From contig CAVQYZ010000005.1 in NCBI GenBank assembly GCA_963718405.1, positions 682,001 to 746,000 on the forward strand: DNA of 64,000 bases, written 5' to 3'. This DNA is from Bog-756 sp963718405. Lineage in GTDB: Bacteria > Actinomycetota > Acidimicrobiia > Acidimicrobiales > RAAP-2. Of the stretch, positions 9,841-19,494 are shown in pieces (the stretch's first letter is position 1; every line of letters begins with the position of its first letter). The notes beneath the pieces were generated by a model, which saw only the letters and a program-made list of their open reading frames with translations, was not told where the DNA came from and searched no databases. The position numbers and the translations under genes are program-made.

Positions 9841-10644
9841 TCAGACGAAGTCCGATCCGCCATCGACGTTGACGTCGGCACCGGTCACGTACCCGTTGGT
9901 CCGCGAGGCCAGGTAGGCGGTGATGGAGGCCACCTCCTCGGGGAGGCCGGCCCGGCCCAGGTCGGCCGGCTGGTGGAAGTTCCGGTCGATCCAGGTCATG
10001 ACGTCGTAGGGGTCGGTGGCGTCGAGTCCCTCCTCCTCGAAGGCGTCCGCCAAGCCCTCGCTGAAGCTGGCGGTGACGATGGACCCCGGGCTGACCGTGT
10101 TGACCAGGATCCCCTCGGGAGCCAGCGACTTGGACAGGTTCTTCGACACGCTGGTGAGGGCGGACTTGGCCGCGGTATAGGCCACGATCATCGGGCTCTG
10201 GCGCTGGGTCGAGTGGGCCGACACGTTGACGATGCGAGCCCACTCGGCCTTCCGCAGGAGGGGTAGGCCGGCCCGCACACACCGGACCGCGGCCATCACC
10301 CCGAGGTCGAAGGCGGCGTCCCACTGGCGGTCGTCGAGGTCCTCGAAGCGCCCGGCCCCCGGTCCGAGGGTGTTGACCAGCACGTTGAGTGATCCCCATC
10401 GTCGGTCTAACTCGGTGAAGGCCTCATCGACCTGGGCGCCGTCGGTGACGTCGACCGACAGGGCCAGCGAACCGGCGCTGCCCAGGTCGCGCAGAGCGGC
10501 CACCGTGTCGTCGAGAGCACCACGGCCCCGGGCCACCACGGCCACCCGGGCCCCTTCGGCGGCCAGCCGCTCGGCGATGGCCCGGCCCATTCCCTTCGAG
10601 CCTCCGGTGACCACGGCATTCGCTCCGTTGAGACCCAGGTCCAC
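9841..10644 (-). CDS. Short-chain dehydrogenase/reductase (SDR)
   Basis: A 267-residue classical SDR. The Rossmann nucleotide motif TGGSKGMG lies at residues 13-20. The catalytic residues Ser142 (NVSAHS), Tyr156 and Lys160 (YTAAK) are present. The C-terminus ends with GYVTGADVNVDGGSDFV, typical of NAD(P)-dependent SDRs. It reads from ATG 10644 without an obvious strong ribosome site. About 400 bp of AT-richer DNA separates it from the divergent LLM monooxygenase at 11048, so they may share regulation. Substrate unknown. Confidence 0.92.
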   Translation of the reverse strand: MDLGLNGANAVVTGGSKGMGRAIAERLAAEGARVAVVARGRGALDDTVAALRDLGSAGSLALSVDVTDGAQVDEAFTELDRRWGSLNVLVNTLGPGAGRFEDLDDRQWDAAFDLGVMAAVRCVRAGLPLLRKAEWARIVNVSAHSTQRQSPMIVAYTAAKSALTSVSKNLSKSLAPEGILVNTVSPGSIVTASFSEGLADAFEEEGLDATDPYDVMTWIDRNFHQPADLGRAGLPEEVASITAYLASRTNGYVTGADVNVDGGSDFV

Positions 10645-10838
10645 GATCCTCCTCTTGGTGACCGGCGAGTCGGCGACAGGCTACGACCGTGCCGGCTGAT
10701 GGCAAGGCCGCGGTCGGATGCCTGAAAAAGGTAGCCCGCACGACCGGAACCCGCCGGGGCACACCGGCCCGGCTGGGCTTCCCGAGCCCGATGGGGCCCC
10801 GACCGAAGCCCCGACCGCCACCGATCCGCCGACTGATG

Positions 10839-10867
10839 TTGACAAAATGGCAGCATTTTCGGTTAGC
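10839..10867 (+). promoter_or_regulatory. Candidate promoter with inverted repeat upstream of the monooxygenase cluster
   Basis: The 403-bp gap 10645-11047 contains an AT-rich island unlike its surroundings. TTGACA at 10839-10844 is followed about 17 nt later by a GTTAGC stretch that could serve as a -10 region. The spacer holds the perfect inverted repeat AAAATG-GCAG-CATTTT (10844-10859), placed where a repressor would block polymerase. The remainder of the gap contains no supported gene. No data confirm promoter activity. Confidence 0.35.
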
Positions 10868-11047
10868 CTGTCGAGAATAGTTGACTAAATCCGTCAGTTT
10901 TACAGCTAATGAAGTCCCTATGAGGTACCAACTCCCACCCATGGTCAAGCGTCGTTTCCGCCCCCTCCGGGTCCACCCCAGCCCCTTCCTCCCCTCGGGC
11001 CACTCCGGTCTGGCGGGCCCACCACTGCTGCAGGACCGAGGTCTCCG

Positions 11048-12266
11048 ATGGTGACGAAGTCGACGCTCAATCTGGCGGTGGCTCTGGACGGGGCCGGGTG
11101 GCATCCGGCCGCCTGGCGGCTGCCCACCGCCCGGGGCGCAGAGCTGTTCTCGCCGGGCTACTGGGTGGACCTGGCCCGCGAGGCCGAGCGGGGAGAGATC
11201 GACTTCGTGACCATCGATGACTCGCTGGCCATCCAATCGGCCCGGCGGGGCGTGCCCGACGAACGGGTCGATCAGGTACGGGGACGCCTCGACGCCGTGC
11301 TGGTGGCGGCGCGGATGGCTCCGGCCACCCGGACCTTGGGCCTGGTGCCCACGGCCACCACCACCCACACCGAGCCCTTCCACGTGTCCAAGGCCATCGC
11401 CACCCTGGACTATGTCAGCGCAGGCCGGAGCGGGTTCCAGGCCCGGGTCTCGGCCACCGGGTTGGAGGCCCGACAGTTCGGTCGGCGCCAGCTCCCCGAC
11501 CTTCCCCGCGGGGCCGGGGCCGTCCGCGGCGGGGCCGACTCGGAGCTGCCGGCCCATGTCGGCGAACTCTTCGACGAGGCCGCCGACTTCGTCGAGGTGG
11601 TCCGACGACTGTGGGACAGCTGGGAGGACGACGCCGAGATCCGCGACGTGGCCACCGGCCGGTTCATCGACCGGGACCGCCTGCACTACATCGACTTCAC
11701 CGGGCGGTGGTTCTCGGTGAAGGGACCGGGCATCACGCCGCGACCCCTCCAGGGCCAGCCCCCGGTGTTCGTGCTGGCCCATGTGCCGGTGGCTTTCCGA
11801 CTGGCGGCCCGAGAAGCCGACGTGGTCTTCACCACTCCGGACGGAGTGGCCGGGGCCCGGTCCATCGTGGCGGGGATCCGTTCCGAAGAGGAGTCGGTGG
11901 GCCGGGTCGGACCGGCGCTCCAGGTCTTCGCCGATCTGGTGGTGCTTTCTCGATGCCGACGGCCCGAAGGCCCAGGAGCGCAAGGACGCTCTCGACGAGT
12001 CGGACGGCCGGAGCTACCGGTCCGACGCCCACGTGTTCGTCGGAACCCCCGCCGAGCTGGTCGACCTGCTGGCCGAGTGGCAGACCGCCGGCCTGGACGG
12101 GTTCCGACTGCGACCCGGCGCCCTTCCCATGGACCTCGAAGCGATCACCCGGCAGGTGGCTCCGCTGGCCCGGGAGCGGGGCCTCTCCCCGCCACACCCC
12201 GACGGCGCCACTCTGCGGGAGCGCCTCGGGCTGACCCGGCCGGCCAACCGGTACGTCCATGCCTGA
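11048..12266 (+). CDS. NtaA/DszA-type flavin-dependent monooxygenase, frameshifted
   Basis: A luciferase-like TIM-barrel monooxygenase of the nitrilotriacetate/dibenzothiophene-sulfone type, which uses reduced FMN. Family landmarks include ELFSPGYWVDLAREAERGE near the N-terminus, the THTEPFHVSKAIATLDYVS segment, and LWDSWEDDAEIRDVATGRF before the substrate loop. The first 300 codons read from ATG 11048. Near 11945 the frame changes and continues as FLDADGPKAQERKDALDE to a stop at 12266; the interval is 3n+1 nt long, consistent with one inserted base. It overlaps the next gene by 8 nt, so the three LLM genes are probably one operon. Confidence 0.8.
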
Positions 12267-13658
12267 CCGGACCGGGGTGCGTGACCAGCCGCCGCCGATA
12301 CATCTGGCGGTGCACTTTCCCGGGTGTCAACAACACCACGGTGTGGAGCGACCCTCGGGCCGGCAGTCAGATCGAGTTCTCCTCCTTCGTCCATCTGGCC
12401 CAGACCGCGGAACGGGCCAAGTTCGACTTCTTCTTTCTGGCCGAGGGACTGCGCCTACGCGAGGCCCGGGGCCGGATCCACGAGCTGGACGTGGTCGGTC
12501 GCCCGGACACCTTCACCGTGCTGGCGGCCCTGGCCGCGGTCACCGACCGGATCGGTCTGTCCGGCACCATCAACTCGACCTTCAACGAGCCCTTCGAAGT
12601 GGCCCGGCAGTTCGCTTCGCTCGATCACCTGAGCGCCGGGCGGGCGGCGTGGAACGTCGTCACCTCGTGGGACGCCTTCACCGGCGAGAACTTCCGGCGC
12701 GGCGGGTTCCTGCCCCGCGAGGAGCGCTACGACCGGGCCAGCGAATTCCTCCAGACGGCCCGGGAGCTCTGGGACTCGTGGGACGACGGGGCGGTGGTGG
12801 CCGACCCCGGGCAGGGCACCTTCCTCACCGACCCGGACCAGGGCCGGTTCGCCCACCATGGGACCCACTTCGACATCGAAGGGGTCTTCGGGGTGCCCCG
12901 CTCCCCCCAGGGCCAGCCGGTGGTCTTCCAGGCCGGTGACTCCGACGCCGGCCGCGAGTTCGCCGCCGCCGCCTCGGACTGCATCTTCTCCCGCCACGGG
13001 ACCATCGAGGCCGGCCAGCGGTTCTACCAGGACGTGAAGGGGCGCCTGGCCCGCTACGGGCGGGCCGAGGGCGATCTCAAGATCCTGCCGGCGGCCACCT
13101 TTGTGATCGGTGACAGCGAGGCCGATGCCATCGAGCGCGCCGCGGTCATCCGCAGCCAGCAGGTGAGCGGGGCCACGGCCATCTTCTTCGTGGAGCAGGT
13201 GTGGAACCGCGACCTCTCGGAGTACGATCCGGACGGACCCCTTCCCACCATCGACCCCGATCTGTCCGAGCAGTCCGTGGTCAAGGGCCGGGCGGAGATG
13301 TTCCCCGACCGGTTGAAGACCGCGGCAGGAGTGGAGGGCCCTGGCCGAGTCCAAGGAGTTGTCCATGCGTGAGCTCATCATCGAGGTGACCGCCCGACCC
13401 TCGTTCACCGGCACCCCGGTCCAAGTGGCCACCCAGATCGATACCGCGGTCCGGGAGCGGGCCGCCGACGGCTTCATTCTGGTTCCACACATCACCCCGG
13501 GCGGACTGGACGAGTTCGCCGATCAGGTCGTACCCATCCTCCAGGAGTGGGGACGGTTCCGGTCCGAGTACGAGGGGCCGACGCTGCGGGACCATCTCGG
13601 TCTCCCGCCGGCTCCGGTGCACCAACGGGCGGTCACGAACGGAGTGAAAGGCCAATGA
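12259..13658 (+). CDS. NtaA/SnaA-type flavin-dependent monooxygenase, two frameshifts
   Basis: A second large LLM monooxygenase, paralogous to the preceding one. It begins MPDRTG with an ATG inside the end of the previous gene. IHLAVHFPG is in that frame, then GVNNTTVWSDPRAGS continues in another, placing an indel in a CCCGGG run near 12320. Family landmarks ARQFASLDHLSAGRAAWNVV, GENFRRGG and ARELWDSWDDGAVV are clear. A second indel at GAGGGCCC near 13338 moves the C-terminus (TARPSFTGTPVQVA and FILVPHITPGGLDEFA) into a third frame that ends at 13658. The length is 3n+2, as two single-base insertions would give. Its stop overlaps the next ATG. Confidence 0.78.
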
Positions 13659-14896
13659 CCACCAAACGTGTGCCGCTGGGGGTGCTGGACCTGGTGCCGG
13701 TCAGTTCGGGCTCGGACGCGTCGACAGCGGTGCGCAACTCGATCGACCTGGCCCGCACGGCCGAGACGTTGGGCTATGGCCGTTACTGGTTCGCCGAGCA
13801 CCACCTCAACCCGGGGGTGGCGGGATCCTCGCCACCGGTGCTGGCCGCCGCGGCGGCGGCAGCCACCAACCGCATCCGGGTCGGATCGGGCGGCGTCCAG
13901 AGTGGCCACCGGACGGCCCTGTCGGTGGTCGAGGAGTTCGGTCTGCTGGATGCGCTGCACCCGGGGCGGATCGACCTCGGCATCGGGCGCTCGGTCGGGC
14001 GCGAAGCCCTGAGCCAACGCCACCGGCCCAAAAGCGGTGACCCCGACGAAGTGCGACCCCGACGCCGACGGGCCTACCGGACCACCGAAGGGCTGCTGAT
14101 CCCCGAGCGCCCTTCCCTCAAAGGATTGGCCAACTCGCCCCGCCTGGCCCTGACCGCCGACCTCACCCGTCAACCCGGCGCCGAGGCTCCTCCCTACACC
14201 CAGATGATCGAGGACGTCCTGGGCCTGTTGGAGGGCACCTACCGCTCCTCTGACGGGATCGATCCGCACCCCGTCCCCGGTTCCGGGGCCGGAGTCGATC
14301 TGTGGATCCTCGGGAGCAGTGCCGGCGAGAGCGCTGCTCTGGCCGGCCGTCTGGGCCTGCGCTTCGCGGCCAACTACCACGTGAGCCCGTCGACCGTTCT
14401 CGAGGCCGTCAGCGCCTATCGGGAGGCCTTTGTCCCTTCGGCATACCTCGACCGCCCCTATGTGGTCACCTCGGCCGACGTGGTGGTGGGACCGGACGAC
14501 GCCGCCGCCAATGAGCTGGCGGAGGGATTCGGGCTGTGGGTCCACAGCATCCGTAGCGGTGAAGGAGCCATCCCGTTCCCGTCCCCGGTCGAAGCCCGCC
14601 GGCACCGGTGGACCGAGGAGGAGCGGGCGTTGGTACGGGACCGGACCGACACCCAGTTTGTGGGATCGGCGGCCTCCGTCGTCGCCCAGCTCGAATGGCT
14701 GCGCGAGGCCACCGACGCCGACGAGCTGATGGTCACCACCATCACCCACCGTCACGAGGACCGGGTCCGCTCCTACCGGCTCCTGGCCGAGGAGTGGGCC
14801 CGAGCTGCCCGTCCCGCCCGCACCGCGGCCCCGGTACGGCGCCCGTTGGTGCCGACCCGCACCGAGGTGGTTCCCGCTCTCGGCCCCACGCGCTGA
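13655..14896 (+). CDS. LLM class flavin-dependent oxidoreductase
   Basis: A 413-residue luciferase-like oxidoreductase with the group-2 LLM signature: GYGRYWFAEHHLNPGVA and a GSGGVQSGHRTALSVVEEFGLLDALHPGRIDLG-like core. ATG 13655 overlaps the stop of the upstream monooxygenase in an ATGA, and GGAGTGAAAGG supplies the ribosome site, so translation is probably coupled. Together with the two NtaA-like genes it may act on one sulfur- or nitrogen-containing organic substrate, or reduce flavin cofactor. That role is inference. It is convergent with the FtsX-type permease. Confidence 0.88.
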   Translation: MTTKRVPLGVLDLVPVSSGSDASTAVRNSIDLARTAETLGYGRYWFAEHHLNPGVAGSSPPVLAAAAAAATNRIRVGSGGVQSGHRTALSVVEEFGLLDALHPGRIDLGIGRSVGREALSQRHRPKSGDPDEVRPRRRRAYRTTEGLLIPERPSLKGLANSPRLALTADLTRQPGAEAPPYTQMIEDVLGLLEGTYRSSDGIDPHPVPGSGAGVDLWILGSSAGESAALAGRLGLRFAANYHVSPSTVLEAVSAYREAFVPSAYLDRPYVVTSADVVVGPDDAAANELAEGFGLWVHSIRSGEGAIPFPSPVEARRHRWTEEERALVRDRTDTQFVGSAASVVAQLEWLREATDADELMVTTITHRHEDRVRSYRLLAEEWARAARPARTAAPVRRPLVPTRTEVVPALGPTR

Positions 14897-14918
14897 CCAC
14901 CGAAGCGCTACCGCGGCA

Positions 14919-17450
14919 TCAGTCGGCGGCGATGGCCGCCAGCACATCGAGCTTGGCCGCCCGCCGGGCGGGCCACGTGGCTGCCAGCAGTCCCAGCACC
15001 GCGGAGAGCAGTACGAACACCACCAGGCTGGTTATGGGAACGACGATGTCGGTGATGCCCTGTTGCTTGAGGGAGGCGGCGAACGCCGTCCCTAAGCCGG
15101 TCCCGATGACCACGCCGATGAGGGCGCCGAAGACCGACAGGATCACCGCCTCGGACCGGATCATGGCCCGGATCTGGCGACGCTTCATCCCCACCGCCCG
15201 CAGCAGCCCGATTTCGTGGGTGCGCTCGAACACCGACAGCATCAAGGTGTTGACGATGCCGATCAGGGCGATGACCACGGCCAGGGCCAACAGGGCGTAG
15301 ACCAGGCCGAGCAGTTGGTTGACCTGGTTCTGTTGCGCTTTCTTGAACTGGGCCAGCGTCTGGATCTTGAGGTCGGGGTAAGCCTTGAGGTGGTTGGTGA
15401 TCACCGCGGCCGTGGCTCCGTTGGTCGACCCCGTCCGCAGCAGGACAGCCACCGGCAGCGGGTCGTTGAAGTGGGAGAGGAAGAAGCCGTCCCCGACCAG
15501 GAAGCTGCCGATCAGCGAGTTGGGATCGAAGATGCCACCGATCCGCATGGTGGAGTTCCCGGTCTCGGCGAACTTGACCGGTACCACCGATCCCACCGTC
15601 AGGTGCTTGTTGTTGGCCGTGGTGGTGTCGATGAGCAGTTCGCCGTGGGCCAGAGCGGACTCTCCCGAGCCGGCCTCCATGCGGAGGATGACGGTGTCGG
15701 CCAGATTGTTGGTGGAGACCGCGGTCAGGTTCGAGAGGGAGCTCCGGAATTCGAACTCGCCGTTGTAGACGGACGAGACCGAGGTGACCCCCGGAATGCG
15801 GGCCGCCACCGGCCCGACCGAGTTGGAGAAGCCGCCGGCCCCGTTGTTCGAGGTGCTGACGATGTAGTCGGCGCTGATGGCGTTGTCGATGCTGCTGGTC
15901 GCCGAACGGGACAGCGAAGCTCCGAACACGGCGATGGTGGAGACCAGGGCCAGGCCCACCATCAGGGCCGAGGCGGTCTGGGCGGTCCGTCGGGGGCTGC
16001 GCATGGAGTTCTCACGGCCCAACTTGCCGGAGATGCCCAGCAACGCCGCCAACGGTCGTCCCAGGGCGCTGGCCATCGGCCGGGCCACCACCGGGGCCAA
16101 CATCCCGATGCCGATGAAGATGGCCACGGCCCCCAACCCCACCAACTGGATGGCGGGCTGCTTCAACCCTGCCACCAGGGCCACGACTCCGAGGACGGCC
16201 AGCACGGTGCCGATGACGATGCGCCGCCGCGACGACTCCGCTTGATCCCCTTGGATGTCCACCAGAGCGGCCACCGGAGGAATCCGTACGGCCCGTCGGG
16301 CCGGGCTGATGGCTGAGACCACGGTGACCCCGACCCCCACCACGAGGGCCACGATGACGGTCCGGGACTCGAAGACCAGCGGTCCGGTCGGGAGGGTGAT
16401 GCCGAATCCCTTGAGCAGCTCCTCGAGACCCACCGCCGCCAGCACCCCGAGGCCCAGGCCCACCAGCGAGGCGACCAGCCCGAGCAGGCCGGCTTCGAGT
16501 AGCACCGAGCGGAACACCTGTCGCCGGCTGGCGCCCACGATCCGCAACAGCGCCAGCTCGCGGGTCCGTTGCCCCACGGTGATCGAGAAGGTGTTGAAGA
16601 TGGTGAACCCCCCCACGAACAGCGAGATGAAAGCAAAGACCAGCAGAGCGGTCGAGAAGAACCCCAGGGCCTGGTTGATGGAGTTGGTCTGTTCGTTGGC
16701 CACCGCCTGACCGGTCACCACTTCGACCCCGCGGGGCAGGCTCTTGGCGATGGCCTGTTGCAGCGCCGACTTGTCGACCCCGGGCTTGGCCAGAATGTTG
16801 ATGGCGTCGTACTTTCCGACCTCGCCGAACAACCTCTGAGCGGTGGGCAGGTCGAAGGCCGCCAGGGTGGCGCCGGCAATGTTGTCGGCCGTACCGAACT
16901 TCACGATGCCGGAGATGGTGAAGGTCTCGGGCGGTCCGGCCAGGAGGACCCGCACACGGTCACCGACCCGGAAGTGGTACTTGGAGGCGGTGCCGGCGTC
17001 CATGGCCACCTGGGTGGAAGTCGTTGGTGCATGGCCGCTGACCACCCGGAGCGCCGACAGCTGGGCGTTGGGGGTGTAGGAGAAGCCGATGGTCGGCGCG
17101 CCGCCGGTGGTGATGGCCTTACCGTCGGGTGCCACGAACTGGGCCGTCCCGGTGACGGTGCCGTCGGCCACGGCCACACCGGGGATCTCCCGGACCGTGG
17201 TCACGATGGACTGGGGGATCGGATTGCGGACGGCGCTACCCGACGAGTCGCTGGAGAAGACCGCCTGGCCCCGGACCTCGAAGTCCACGTTCTGGTAGAC
17301 GTGGCCGAACAACGTGGTGAAGGTGGAGTGGAGGGTGTCGGTGAGGACCAGGGTCCCCGAGATGAAGGTCACCCCGAGCACGATGGCCAGCGCCGTGAGG
17401 GCCAGGCGCAACTTGTGGGCCAACAGGCCCTTGACCGTCACTTTCCACAT
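14919..17450 (-). CDS. ABC transporter permease, FtsX/MacB type
   Basis: An 843-residue permease with two FtsX units. An N-terminal membrane segment (LRLALTALAIVLGVTFISG) is followed by a large extracytoplasmic MacB-like region to about residue 250. Three membrane segments follow (ALLVFAFISLFVGGFTIFN and on). A second unit begins near residue 470 and ends with three C-terminal segments. The motif TRELALLRIVGASRRQVFRSVL and its repeat THEIGLLRAVGMKRRQIRAMI are the coupling helices of this family. It lies 1 nt after the stop of its ATPase gene. Likely role: lipoprotein, lipid or peptide export, or mechanotransmission. Confidence 0.92.
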   Translation of the reverse strand: MWKVTVKGLLAHKLRLALTALAIVLGVTFISGTLVLTDTLHSTFTTLFGHVYQNVDFEVRGQAVFSSDSSGSAVRNPIPQSIVTTVREIPGVAVADGTVTGTAQFVAPDGKAITTGGAPTIGFSYTPNAQLSALRVVSGHAPTTSTQVAMDAGTASKYHFRVGDRVRVLLAGPPETFTISGIVKFGTADNIAGATLAAFDLPTAQRLFGEVGKYDAINILAKPGVDKSALQQAIAKSLPRGVEVVTGQAVANEQTNSINQALGFFSTALLVFAFISLFVGGFTIFNTFSITVGQRTRELALLRIVGASRRQVFRSVLLEAGLLGLVASLVGLGLGVLAAVGLEELLKGFGITLPTGPLVFESRTVIVALVVGVGVTVVSAISPARRAVRIPPVAALVDIQGDQAESSRRRIVIGTVLAVLGVVALVAGLKQPAIQLVGLGAVAIFIGIGMLAPVVARPMASALGRPLAALLGISGKLGRENSMRSPRRTAQTASALMVGLALVSTIAVFGASLSRSATSSIDNAISADYIVSTSNNGAGGFSNSVGPVAARIPGVTSVSSVYNGEFEFRSSLSNLTAVSTNNLADTVILRMEAGSGESALAHGELLIDTTTANNKHLTVGSVVPVKFAETGNSTMRIGGIFDPNSLIGSFLVGDGFFLSHFNDPLPVAVLLRTGSTNGATAAVITNHLKAYPDLKIQTLAQFKKAQQNQVNQLLGLVYALLALAVVIALIGIVNTLMLSVFERTHEIGLLRAVGMKRRQIRAMIRSEAVILSVFGALIGVVIGTGLGTAFAASLKQQGITDIVVPITSLVVFVLLSAVLGLLAATWPARRAAKLDVLAAIAAD

Positions 17451-17451
17451 G

Positions 17452-18213
17452 TCAGTTGCCCAGCTGCTTCATCCGCTCGAGAACCAGGTCCGCGGTGGGA
17501 GAGGCCAGCTCCCCCACCACTTGGCCGTCGGCCAGGAACACCACCCGGTCGGCGAAGGCCGCACCCCGCGGGTCATGGGTGACCATGACGATGGACTGGT
17601 TGAACTCGGTGACCGAGTTCCGCAGGAACGTGAGCATCTCGGTCGACGAGTTGGAGTCGAGGTTGCCGGTGGGCTCGTCGGCGAAGACCAGGTCCGGTCG
17701 ACCGATGAGGGCCCGGGCACAGGCGGCCCGCTGCTGTTGTCCGCCCGACATCTCGTTGGGTCGGTGGGACAGGCGGTCGCCGATGCCCAGCTGGTCGACC
17801 AGGTAGTCGAACCAGGCCTGGTCGACTTGGTGCCCGGCCAGGTTGGCCGGCAGGGTGATGTTCTCGGCCGCGGTCAGGGTGGGAACCAGGTTGAACGACT
17901 GGAAGACGAACCCGATCCGGTCACGCCGCATCTGGGTGAGGCCGGCGTCGTCCAACAGCCCGATCTCCTGGTCGCCGACGAAGGTCCGCCCCGAGGTCGG
18001 GGTGTCCAATCCGGCCATGCAGTGCATGAGGGTCGACTTACCCGAGCCTGACGGGCCCATGACCGCGGTGAACTGCCCGCGCTCGAAGTCGATGGTGATC
18101 CCGTCGAGGGCCCGCACCACCGCGTCCTCACTGCCGTACGTCTTCACCAGGTCCAGGGCCCGGGCCGCCGGGGTCTCTGCGGTGACAGTGGATTGCGGTT
18201 CCGTCGAGGTCAT
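17452..18213 (-). CDS. ABC transporter ATP-binding protein (MacB/LolD type)
   Basis: A 253-residue ATPase partner of the FtsX-type permease. Walker A GPSGSGKST lies at residues 53-61, followed by the Q-loop region GFVFQSFNLVPTLTA, signature MSGGQQQRAACARAL, Walker B LVFADEPTGNLDS and the H-loop VMVTHDP. ATG 18213 is preferred: an upstream in-frame extension is Cys/Trp-rich and looks non-coding. The gene is immediately upstream of its permease in one operon, and DUF1707 and PspC genes lie just upstream on the same strand. Confidence 0.92.
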   Translation of the reverse strand: MTSTEPQSTVTAETPAARALDLVKTYGSEDAVVRALDGITIDFERGQFTAVMGPSGSGKSTLMHCMAGLDTPTSGRTFVGDQEIGLLDDAGLTQMRRDRIGFVFQSFNLVPTLTAAENITLPANLAGHQVDQAWFDYLVDQLGIGDRLSHRPNEMSGGQQQRAACARALIGRPDLVFADEPTGNLDSNSSTEMLTFLRNSVTEFNQSIVMVTHDPRGAAFADRVVFLADGQVVGELASPTADLVLERMKQLGN

Positions 18214-18292
18214 GGAGTTCCGTCGCTTTCCGCGGAGGCTGATCGGGGGCTGCACCTCCAGGTGTCGCCTCACCGGGGCAGCCCCGTCGATG

Positions 18293-18727
18293 CTACCGGT
18301 CGGCATCGTGGTGGAGGTGATGGTGGTGACCGTGCCAACCGCCCCGGTACCAGAAGAACACCGCCAGCAGCACCAACAGCACCCACGGCACGTGGACGGT
18401 GGAGATGGTGGCACCGGCGGCCATGACGGCCAGGATCACGATGAACACGAAGGGCACCAACCGCCTACGGCGCGACCGGGGCGGGGCAGGTTCGTCCGCC
18501 AAGGGCGGTAGGTCGTCGAACAACCCGTGGAGATCGCCCCGGGTGGTGGCCCCGATGGCCCGGTCCAGCCGGGCCTTGAACTCCACCTGGTCGAGCCGGC
18601 CTTCGGCGAAGTGGCGGGACAGCCGATCGGCCACCTCGTTCCGCTCGGCGTCGGAGGCCCGGAGGTCGGCATCGGCCGGCGTGCGGCGCCCGGGGTTCGG
18701 GTAGACGGGGTCCCATCGGTAGCGCAT
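18293..18727 (-). CDS. DUF1707 domain membrane protein with His-rich tail
   Basis: About 144 residues. The N-terminal part (RASDAERNEVADRLSRHFAEGRLD) is a DUF1707/SHOCT-like helical domain common in actinobacterial envelope proteins. Two adjacent hydrophobic segments follow (LVPFVFIVILAVMAAGATI and VPWVLLVLLAVFFWY), and the protein ends in a His-rich tail, HGHHHHLHH. ATG 18727 is chosen over 18748 because GAGAGG lies 7-8 nt upstream of it. It neighbours an ABC exporter and PspC-type genes. Function unknown; an envelope-stress role is suggested only by context. Confidence 0.78.
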   Translation of the reverse strand: MRYRWDPVYPNPGRRTPADADLRASDAERNEVADRLSRHFAEGRLDQVEFKARLDRAIGATTRGDLHGLFDDLPPLADEPAPPRSRRRRLVPFVFIVILAVMAAGATISTVHVPWVLLVLLAVFFWYRGGWHGHHHHLHHDADR

Positions 18728-18820
18728 GGCAGGTCCTCTCGGGTTCATTCGGATTGGGTCGGGTTCAGACGGGGTCGACGAGGGTCGGGAGTGGCCGGTG
18801 ACGCTGGCGATCAGCGAGGG

Positions 18821-19138
18821 TCAGCGAGCCCGCTCCCGGGCCAGGAGCTCCTCGGCCACCGAGTAGTCGGCGCCCTCCTCGGGGATCAGGAGCCACCCGG
18901 CCAGGTACAGCGGGAGGGCCAGGCCCCCCAGCAGGGTCAGGACCACGAATCCCATCCTGACCAGCATGGGATCGATGTCGAAGTACTCGGCCATGCCTGC
19001 GGCCACCCCGGCCACCATCCGGTGGGCCCGGGGTCGGTGCAGCCGGTCGCCGGCCAGGGTGGTGGCGTGAGGGGAGCCGGTGCCGGCCGTGCCGGTGGCG
19101 GGCCCGGAGTTGTCGTTGTCGGGGGCTGTGGTGTCCAT
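18821..19138 (-). CDS. PspC domain protein
   Basis: A 105-residue protein. A Ser/Thr/Gly-rich N-terminus is followed by a PspC domain: HRMVAGVAAGMAEYFDID, then the membrane segment VVLTLLGGLALPLYLAGWLLIP. PspC is the membrane sensor or effector of phage-shock-like systems. The gene is divergent from a histidine kinase that itself carries a PspC domain, so both probably belong to one envelope-stress circuit. Confidence 0.85.
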   Translation of the reverse strand: MDTTAPDNDNSGPATGTAGTGSPHATTLAGDRLHRPRAHRMVAGVAAGMAEYFDIDPMLVRMGFVVLTLLGGLALPLYLAGWLLIPEEGADYSVAEELLARERAR

Positions 19139-19494
19139 GGAGCCAGCTTGACGATCCGGTCCACCCGGGGAAATCCGGCATGACCCTGGTCGGACCCTGA
19201 CCCCGACCCCGAGGAGTCAGGGACATCCCCCATGGCCCCCGGCACCCCGGCGCGCGATCATCGGGTATCGCCGAATTCAACGAACCCGGTGCGAAGGCGC
19301 CGCCGTCATCACCCCCGGAGCAGCCCCCCGCCGGTGCCGAGGCCCCCCGTCAGGGGTACCCGGGTGAGCGGTGGGCCGGACCGTGGTCCGGCGGAGAGTG
19401 GTGGCGTCACCGGCACGGACCACGGGGTGGCCCGCTGCACCGGCGCCTGCGCGGTCCTATCCGCCGGAGCCCGGACACCAGGGTCCTGGCCGGG

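Noticed and set aside
10424..11983. 519-codon reverse frame across the SDR/LLM gap
   Set aside because: Overlaps two well-supported genes and the AT-rich promoter region; no recognisable motif.
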